Source: Colletotrichum lupini | Lineage: Eukaryota > Ascomycota > Sordariomycetes > Glomerellales > Glomerellaceae | Direction of reading: 5' to 3' | Length of the DNA: 64,000 bases | NCBI RefSeq assembly: GCF_023278565.1 | Contig: NC_064672.1 | Coordinates: 5,456,001-5,520,000 of the forward strand | Part shown: positions 56,984 through 64,000 of the stretch, in pieces | How the letters are laid out: every line of letters starts with the position of its first letter | Numbering within the stretch: position 1 is the stretch's first letter | Translations under genes and position numbers: made by a program | Notes under the pieces: model-generated | Database searches by the model: none | What the model was told of the DNA's origin: nothing | What the model saw: the letters and a program-made list of their open reading frames with translations, nothing else

Positions 56984-57970
56984 ATGCCTTCCAGCACCAT
57001 CGCACCCAAGTCAAAGCCCCTCCCGCCAGGGGTCTACACCCCCGTTGTCACAATCTACAAAGCCGGCGATCCTCTGCAACCCGTAGACCATGACGCACTT
57101 TACAAGCAATGTCAAGCCTTAGTCCGCGCTGGTATGCACGGTCTCGTCTACCTCGGGACCAACGGCGAACTCGTTCTTCTGACAGCAGACGAGCGCAAGG
57201 CTATTCTCCAAACAGCGGTGCGCGCTGTCAAAGACCTTGGAAAGCCTGACTACCCTATTGTAGCTGGCATATCTGCAGAATCTACCCGCGAAGCCGTCCT
57301 CAACGCCAAAGATGCCGGCGCAGCAGGCGCAAGCTTTGGACTTTTGCTCCCGCCCAGTTACTGGGCTAAAGCCCTATCAAGTGACGCGATATTGGGATTT
57401 TACCGAGATGTTGCGGATAACTCTCCTATTCCGATTGTCATCTACAATTTCCCTGGCGTCACGTCTGGCGTGGATCTCGATTCCGACCAGATTACTGCTC
57501 TCGCGTCGCATCCCAACATCGTGGCTGTGAAGCTGACCTGCGGTAACGTCGGCAAGGTGACTCGCTTGACCAGCAAGTTTACACATGAGCAATTTGGTGT
57601 TTTTGGTGGCAGCAGCGACTACCTTCTTCCAACGCTACAGGCTGGAGGAAGTGGCTGCGTAACGGGCATGGGAAACATCTTTCCCGGTTCAACGTCAGCA
57701 GTGTACGACCTGTGGAAGGATGGGAAGGCTGATGAGTCCCTGAAACTGCAATATGATGTGGCAAACGCGGAATGGGCTTGTAAGAAGGGTATTGCCTTGA
57801 CAAAATACGGTGCCTGGCACTTCTTTGGTCGCGATATCGGGCTCACCGACGAGTCATCGTGGGAGATGAGGCGGCCGTATCTTCCACTCGGTGACGCAAC
57901 TAAGATATGGGCTTTAGAAACACTTGGTGTACTCGGAGAGACGGAAAAGCAAAGGTCGTGGAGCAAATAG
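56984..57970 (+). CDS. DapA/NanA-superfamily class I aldolase (pyruvate-yielding lyase)
   Basis: 328 aa from ATG 56984 (CACAATGCC), single exon. An upstream in-frame ATG at 56939 would add MLYHFLLLTLANTFT, a signal-like piece that is unlikely for this cytosolic family. The barrel shows GTNGE (59-62, the GTTGE carboxylate-binding loop), Tyr154 in VIYNFPG and the Schiff-base Lys183 in AVKLTCG. These are the hallmarks of dihydrodipicolinate synthase, N-acetylneuraminate lyase and fungal 2-keto-3-deoxy-sugar-acid aldolases (LGA1/GaaC type). True lysine synthesis is not expected, since ascomycetes use the aminoadipate route. So it probably cleaves a 2-keto-3-deoxy acid or ulosonic acid to pyruvate plus an aldehyde. 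Confidence 0.9.
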   Translation: MPSSTIAPKSKPLPPGVYTPVVTIYKAGDPLQPVDHDALYKQCQALVRAGMHGLVYLGTNGELVLLTADERKAILQTAVRAVKDLGKPDYPIVAGISAESTREAVLNAKDAGAAGASFGLLLPPSYWAKALSSDAILGFYRDVADNSPIPIVIYNFPGVTSGVDLDSDQITALASHPNIVAVKLTCGNVGKVTRLTSKFTHEQFGVFGGSSDYLLPTLQAGGSGCVTGMGNIFPGSTSAVYDLWKDGKADESLKLQYDVANAEWACKKGIALTKYGAWHFFGRDIGLTDESSWEMRRPYLPLGDATKIWALETLGVLGETEKQRSWSK

Positions 57971-58261
57971 TCGCTTTAGCAATAGATCATTGATCAGATT
58001 TCGTTAAGTTCAATGGATTACTAAGGTACCTCAACTAAGATCGTTCAGCACGTGTTCGCTACAGTGACGAGCATCGAGTAACACATGTTTAATCTCGTTT
58101 TGCAAGTCAAGAAGTATTACTCCATCATGTTTCCCAGGTCGTCCTCTTAGAGGTGAATAAAGTTGAGACGAATTCTCTACAAAGCATGAAGTGCAGCCAT
58201 TAATCATGAAGCATAACGATCGTGATTTTCAAAGCCACCCTTAGGCCTCAGCCATGTGAAG
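57971..58261. other. Intergenic between convergent genes
   Basis: 3' flanks of the aldolase and the BNR gene, 291 bp; nothing else seen. Confidence 0.4.
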
Positions 58262-59391
58262 CTATGCTTGATCTACCCAACCCTCTATATCGCCTATTCT
58301 AACATATTTGATATACTGGCGATGGAATGTAAAAGCAACATGCACACTTTCCTTCTCAACAAAGATGCTAGGATAGCTCAACTCCCGATTCGTCTTCTCG
58401 ATGGAATTGTTCGTCATGCAAAACCCATCGCCTTCCTCAAGGACCTTCTCCTTCCATGTCAATCCATCGTCGCTGGACACAGCAACCGTAAGCGTTTTAC
58501 GCGGGGTTCCCCAAATTGCATTTTTGCCATTCACCGAAGCTTGATTCGGTCTCTTGTCATCTTCGGGTGTGATGTCGTCATAAAGGCCCTCTCGCTTGGC
58601 CATGTCAGGCTCGGCGAAGGAGCGGTTGAATACGATGGCCAGTTTACCTGATGCTAGCCGTGCGGCGCAGATACCGCTGTTGGGATTCGGAAGAGATGTC
58701 GGCTTGAAGGAGCCCAGTTCAGGCCATCTGGCGATGTTGAACGGTAGACATTGTCTGCCCACCGACTGCGAAAGAATGCTACATATTCAGAACCTTCGCT
58801 CTTTGGTGCGATGATATTCATATGGACAGAGCCAATGCTATTGGGCACCACATTCTCTATCCATGTTTGACCCTCGTCTTTGGAGTAGAACACCGCAGAG
58901 ATATCATTGTTCCCAATCCACCTCTGACCTGGTGTTGATCTGCAGTGGAAAACTGGAAGGACCCAAGTATCATCCCCGAGAACGACGAGAGGTTGGCGCA
59001 CAAAAGCCCCGGTGACACCTTTCAGGGAATAGTGGGGCGATGACCACGTCTTGCCATTGTCGCTTGAAGTGCGGGCCATTACGATGGCCCCATCTTGGTT
59101 GCCCGCATCTTGAGAGGTGTGGAAGAGCCAGATATCTCCCGTCTTGGGTGCTCGGAAAAGCACCGGGTTCTGGCAGCTGCGGTTGGTGTCAGAAGATATC
59201 TTCTGAGGCGTCGACCAGGAAGTTGTTCCAGGCTCTTGACGAGATAGCCAGATGCTAATATCCGGGAGTCCCTCCTGGGAGCCCCCGAACCAGACGCATA
59301 GTAGGGTCTTGTCGGGCAGTTGGAGTAGGTTGGATGCATGGGACTGAACCGTTGCCGCGGGGATGGCAGCAGTCTGCAGGTTTGGGGACAT
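58262..59391 (-). pseudogene. BNR/Asp-box sialidase-like protein, apparent single-base frameshift
   Basis: The frame from ATG 59391 runs to NWAPS and then leaves the family sequence, stopping at 58654. The family sequence resumes one frame over with KPTSLPNPNSGICAARLASG and continues to the stop at 58262. The shift falls in a CCTTC run near 58706-58714 and equals one missing base; there is no room for an intron. Four Asp-boxes are visible: SSDNGKTW, SKDEGQTW, SPDGLNW and SSDDGLTW, the six-blade propeller sign of GH33-like proteins. No signal peptide is seen. Intact, it would be about 376 aa and could act on sialic or ulosonic acid glycosides, or as a related hydrolase. It could be a recent pseudogene or a sequencing error. 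Confidence 0.75.
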
Positions 59392-60246
59392 GGTAGGCCT
59401 AGTTGTGTGGGTGGTTTGGCAAGAGTTTGGGAGATCGAAGTTTGTCTAACCCGATAATAGAAAGCTGGCCGAAGAGTGTCCGAACGGGTAGGTTGTCTAG
59501 TATCGATCCAGCCATCAAGTCTGGTATTATCACCCTGTAGAGCCAGGTTCTGTCTACATGTATTTCTTGAGTCGAACCACGTTTGCCAATTACGCCTCGA
59601 CATGCACCTCTCCTCCCACCCTTCTCCGCAATCAACCACTTTCGCCCGCCGGCGAGATTTCCGGCCCCGCAATTCATAACCTCCCGGGAAGCCCCCGTCC
59701 ATGCTCCGTGTCGCAGGCGTTTGGAGAGTTCTGGGCTAGGACAAGTCTCCGAATTTCCTATTCCGTCTAAGGGTAACAAAACAACGCTCACAGCCACGAG
59801 AATGGCAGCTTAGGGTATTGTCGGTCTTCCTGAAAACGGGGCAAGCCAGAGATTGAACGGGCGACGATCAATCACTGTCAAATAGCAACACGATGCAACC
59901 CGATGACACCTCATGACTACGGCCTTCTCCCCGATGATTGTATTGGTTGATTTCCCAATAGACACCCCATGCATACATGGCTCGAGAAATGCTGTGGATT
60001 ACGCGGGGTAATTCGGCTCTTGGAACTGCTCCCCATGGGGGAAGGTGAGTGCTAGGGCCAGTTCGTGAATTGGCACCAGGGTCGAGTCAGTTTATCCGGG
60101 TATATGATACAGTTGCAACCTTCTTGTGAACTTGATCTCGGACCAACAGAGAGCCAACAGTACAGAATTGCTGGCCCGCCGAACTCAGCTTCTTGCAACA
60201 CGATACCTAACCCCTATCGACCTTCGCCGGAATACTCTCTTCGACA
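59392..60246. promoter_or_regulatory. Divergent promoter, BNR gene (-) and sugar transporter (+)
   Basis: 855 bp between divergent starts. No coding region; a frame on the minus strand (59399-59797) has no recognised product. Confidence 0.45.
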
Positions 60247-62317
60247 ATGGGTGGTGGAACATCACTATGGGCTTCCCCCGACTGGAAGAAGGATCCAAAG
60301 GAGATCTTTAACTCTAAGCTTCTGCTGTTAGGAATCACAATAGCCTTTGCGGGATGTTCATACGGTTTTGACCAGGGAAATATCGGGGGCATCATGACGT
60401 TTCCATCCTTCCGGCGTGCCTTTGGGTTTGACGCAATAAGCGAAGAAGAAGCAAACACGAGCGGTAAAGCCATTCCCTCTTATCGCTATGTTTGTCGTTT
60501 GTTGGAACCACTGCTGACGGAAACACAATCCAGAGGGCAATATAGCAGCTATGCGTAAGTAAACCTCAACCGATATTTGATTTTACACATCAGTTCTAAC
60601 AGGGCATCTTCAGTCGCTGCCGGCGGGACTGCCGGTGCTTTGCTAGCAGCGCCTCTGTCCGATTTCCTTGGTAGGAAGAAGGCCGTCACATCAATGGCCG
60701 CTCTATTTCTTATAGGCTGCTCCATGCAAGAAGTTCCCAACCTGGATGTTCTTTACGCTGGAAGACTCCTAGCTGGTGTAGCCATCGGTGCGACCTCAAT
60801 GGTAAGTACTCTTGTTGCAACCCTATCGAGACTTCGGCGATGAGGCTAATGCACAACTTTCAGTTGGCTCCCCAGTACCTGGCAGAAAACTCCCCAAAGT
60901 CGATCAGAGGCTCCCTTACTACATCGTACAACTTGATGATCATCTTGGCACTTGCGATTGCCTTTTGGGTCAACTACGCAGTCAGCCTTTGGCCCAATCA
61001 GGACCCCGACAACAACAAGGCTTGGCAGCTGGCTCTTGGCATTCAGTTGATTCCAGGCTTCTTCCTCTTCACTCTTATCTGGTGTAAGTCCTCACGATAA
61101 TACAGCACCTCACAAGTTGGACCAAAAAGACTAACGTGACCATTCACAAAGTCGTCGTCGAGACCCCACGAGCCCTCATTTCGAAAGGGAAACAAGAGCG
61201 CGGACTTAAGAACCTGTGCAAGCTGAGAGGCCTGCCTGCCGAACACCCTTACGTACACCAAGAGTATCTGGAAATTCTGGCCCAGTCGGAAGCCGAGCAA
61301 AGCCAAGCCAAGGGTATGATAAAAAACAGGGCATGAAAACACGCATGCGGAAGAACAAAGTTGACCCCTACTCTTAGGTCATGGCTATGTGGTGGTTGTA
61401 AAAGACATCGTCACCAACGCCAGCAATCGGCGGCGACTTTTCCTTGCCGTCATGCTGTTCCTGTTCCACAAGCTTACAGGTAGGACCACTCCGCTGCCCT
61501 TTAGGTCATAGTATGCGGGTAAGCTGACAGTGTGCAACTTTAGGCACTGACTCCCTGAACTACTTTGCGCCCCAAATCTTCGCCATGATTGGAGTACCTA
61601 AAGGCTCGAGTTCTCTTTTGACGACTGGCGTCTACGGTGTTGTCAAGCTTGCAACAACCATAATCTACGTTACTGTCATTGTTGACCGTGTTGGACGTCG
61701 TCTTCCACTCATGATCGGAGCAACCATTCAGGCTACAGCTATGCTCTACATTGGTCTCTTTCTCCGCTTTTCCGATGTTCAGCCTGGAAGTGGAACGACT
61801 CCAGGTGGCATTGTGGGCATTATCATGTGAGTTGCTTGAAGCGCACAGTCTCAAAGAGATTTTCGTCTAATACAAGACCAGGATTTATCTCTACGCTTTC
61901 GGCTGGTCTTTCGGGCACTCAGTAGCACCATACGTCGTAGCCGCTGAGATCTTCCCCGCGCGAGTTCGATCGGTCTGCATGTCCTGCTGCCTCTTCACAA
62001 ACTGGATCGTCAACTACGGTATCACCTCGGCCACACCACACATGCTGAGTACCATGAAGTACGGCACGTTCTTGTTCTTTTCCATCATGACGTACATTGG
62101 TGCCATTTTCGTCTTTTTCTGTCTGCCCGAGCTCAAGGGCCGAAGCATCGGATCCATGGATGATCTCTTTGCTCACTCATTATGGACCATGTTCAAGCGC
62201 GCCTATCCTACCGAGGACGAGAAGGTTAGGCACGATGTTCAGGAGCAATTGCAGCACGAGGAAGACAAAGTTGTTTCGCATGTAACAATGATTGAGGATA
62301 ATGGTAGGCGTGCTTAA
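60247..62317 (+). CDS. MFS sugar transporter (SP family)
   Basis: Eight exons: 60247-60463, 60534-60554, 60614-60801, 60864-61083, 61152-61313, 61378-61479, 61544-61826 and 61882-62317 (542 aa). One exon is only 21 nt. Phases close throughout. Signatures: YGFDQGNIGGIM in the first helix; PLSDFLGRKK after helix 2; LAGVAIGATSMLAPQYLAENSPKSIRGSL, the SP-family motif; ETPRALISKGK; FHKLTGTDSLNYFAPQIF; VDRVGRRLP; and the final FCLPELKGRSIGSMDDLF in place of PETKG. Twelve membrane segments are expected. The PESPR motif appears as ETPRAL. It would import a hexose, quinate or sugar acid by proton symport. The acidic, hydrophilic tail is typical. It shares its promoter region with the BNR gene. Confidence 0.92.
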
Positions 62318-62648
62318 GAGACTAGCGACTGCTGTATGATTGGGAATCCGGAGCGCAATTTGATATACAGACAGAAAACGATGTTGCTCTAAGAATTATA
62401 TAAGTCATGTTTGATACGAAGCAAATCTAAAAGCAGGATTCTCTCTAATGCCTCATGGGCTACGAGAAGCCTTCCACAGCTCAACCAAGTAGTCGAACCT
62501 CAGGCAGTGACAGTTGGAAGACGCCTGATCTCGCATATTTTTCAGACTCAACAAATCCTGATTCTCTCTAAAAATAACATTCGGCGATGACGTACATGTA
62601 TGGTCCTTCGGCAGACTCCTTTACAGAAGTCACATCCACTGCAACACA
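62318..62648. other. Intergenic between convergent genes
   Basis: 3' flanks of transporter and P450; nothing else seen. Confidence 0.4.
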
Positions 62649-63882
62649 CTAAGATAAGAATGCAGCTTCCCTTTGTTTGAGTGTGACATCGCAACGATGA
62701 CCAACCGGACTAATCAGCCAAACATTGCGCATGTCCATCACATCATCGGTCATGTCGTCAGCTAGTCTTATGCCTCGACATTCGCGGAAAGAAACTGCCA
62801 CAGCGAGTCGTAACTCCATGCGAGCCAAATGTGCTCCAATACAAACCCGAGTCCCAGCTCCCCAAGGAGACAATGATCGCCTCTGCTCCTTCGTCAATCT
62901 CTCAGTCAGAAACCGAGTCTCGTCGAATCTACGCAGGTATCAGCTTGATCTGCCAATTTGATGGGTTCACGGCACAGTCCACGCATCTTACCTCTCAGGG
63001 TCTGGAAAAACATTGGGGTTACGGTGGAGCGTGTACGCCTGCGTCTCTACAACTATGCCACCAGGAATGAAGAATCCACCCAGCGTCACACCACCCGGAG
63101 GTACAGACCTAGGTAGGTTACCTGCAACCGCCCCGTACACGCGCAACGTCTCTTCGATGACGGCGTTGAGAAGCGGCAGTTTCTCGAGAACGGCGTCGGT
63201 GATCTCGTCGTCTCTGAGGTTGTGAAGCTCCGCTTCGAGATTTTGACGGAGGGTCGGTCTCTTCAGCACCACCCAGACTAGGTAGGTAAGTGTAATAGAG
63301 GTGGTATCGGACCCTGCCACGATGAGGTTCGTCGCCTCTGACTGCAACTTTTCCGGAGTCAGGCTGTACTCGATTTTTTCATCACACGCAGCTTGCATGT
63401 TACTGAATAGGTTTACAGAATGCCCATTGCCCTTTTGGCTGCTGGTGGCCATACTAGCATATTCGCCGATGATGTGCCCCGCGTTTGCAAGCTCCTTGGG
63501 GTACTGAAAGGGTAGATATTGGGCGAGATAGAATAGCCAGGGCACTTCGCGTCGAAACATTGAAGCTGTGAAGAGCATTTCCAACGCGCGGATGTAGGAG
63601 CTTTTCTAATAGAATTCAGCGTTACGTCCAACCAAGATTTGTTAAACTGACCTCGCCGAGTTCTAGTGTCTTGAAAGACTCGCCAAAAGACAAGTGGGCA
63701 ATAACGTCCGTCGTCATGAGCATCCACCACTTGAGAATATCGGCTTTACCCTTCAAAGCATCCGCCCGAATACGGTCTACGGCTAATTCAACCTTCTCTC
63801 GAATAACTAACTCCCAATTCTCGCGCAGCGAGAGGCTCGTAAAGGCTTTTATCGGATTAGAAGTCCAATTCGACCGCGGCAT
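62649..63882 (-). pseudogene. Cytochrome P450, 5' part missing in this window
   Basis: Three exons can be read: up to 63882-63652, 63605-62992 and 62928-62649. Borders are GTCAGT/TTAG and GTAAGA/GTAG, phases continuous, giving ~374 residues. Visible: the helix-C part AFTSLSLRENWE, helix I with AGSDTTSITLTY, the ExxR pair in EETLRVYG, PPGGVTLGGFFIPGG, and the heme loop SPWGAGTRVCIG with the Cys ligand (Trp instead of the usual Phe). About 130 N-terminal residues, including the membrane anchor, are absent. Just before AFTSL the sequence turns into the dispersed repeat, so the gene seems cut by that element unless the missing exons lie beyond it. Monooxygenase; substrate unknown. Confidence 0.82.
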
Positions 63883-64000
63883 ACAGCCGACTGCGCAGGG
63901 GCCAATTAGGGGCCCTATTTACGATTATCGTAGCCAGCCTAACCTACGGTTAGAACCTCCTTTTTATACCTACGCAGATATTTATATAGTTTAATTAATC
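63852..64000 (-). repeat. Dispersed repeat, copy B (RIP-mutated), runs off the window
   Basis: Reverse complement matches 6950-7104; the common end is AATCCGA at about 63852-63858. Relative to copy A it shows CCAACC to CTAACC, GGTTGG to GGTTAG, CTGCG to CTACG and GGTGTAG to GGTATAA changes, all CpA to TpA or TpG to TpA. It replaces the expected 5' coding part of the P450. Confidence 0.75.

Noticed and set aside
59079..59702. 207-codon minus-strand frame overlapping the BNR gene start
   Set aside because: Out-of-frame shadow with no family similarity; the Asp-box frame is clearly the coding one.

Overview
The window is a piece of a filamentous ascomycete genome (Pezizomycotina, probably a Sordariomycete). 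The reasons are many short introns (about 45-210 nt) with GTRNGT...YAG borders, fungal families such as the Zn2Cys6 regulator, GH92, GH18, SulP permease and alkyltransferase-like protein, and a 12-kb AT-rich block that has almost no CpA or TpG. That last feature is the footprint of repeat-induced point mutation (RIP). No phage, plasmid, operon or CRISPR feature is present. No RNA gene was recognised. The genus cannot be fixed from the sequence alone.

Layout. 1-16.5 kb: the C-terminal end of a coiled-coil (kinesin-like) protein, an alkyltransferase-like DNA repair protein, an 848-aa protein of unknown function, a dispersed repeat, an alpha/beta hydrolase, a PRISE-like reductase, two small secreted proteins and a SulP sulfate permease with a STAS domain. 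16.5-21 kb: no supportable gene. 21-29.2 kb: a hydantoinase/oxoprolinase-DUF917 fusion, a GH92 alpha-mannosidase, and a five-exon GFA-domain protein that ordinary ORF scans miss because two exons are only 26 nt. 29.57-41.49 kb: a composite RIP-degraded transposon island. It is bounded by two 179-bp direct repeats (LTRs) and contains Ty1/copia integrase, reverse transcriptase and RNase H remnants. Nested inside are a 3.4-kb Mutator-like element with 90-bp inverted repeats and an 859-bp insertion flanked by 17-bp target duplications.

41.7-64 kb: arylsulfatase, an uncharacterised 228-aa protein and a GH18 chitinase. Then comes a strictly alternating series of genes: Zn2Cys6 regulator, aldo-keto reductase, NAD-dependent epimerase/dehydrogenase, cytochrome b5/FMN alpha-hydroxyacid dehydrogenase, DapA/NanA-type aldolase, BNR (Asp-box) glycosidase-like protein with an apparent frameshift, MFS sugar transporter, and a 5'-truncated P450. 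Divergent neighbours share 0.6-1.2 kb promoter regions and convergent neighbours end within about 70-330 bp of each other. The enzyme set looks like a sugar-acid or ulosonic-acid catabolic cluster with its own regulator and transporter. That is the best candidate here for an undescribed pathway, and it is an inference. The P450 at the window end is cut by a repeat whose other copy lies at 7 kb, upstream of the alpha/beta hydrolase.

Exon borders were read by eye from splice consensus and frame continuity. They are strong where the domain reads through and are marked where uncertain.
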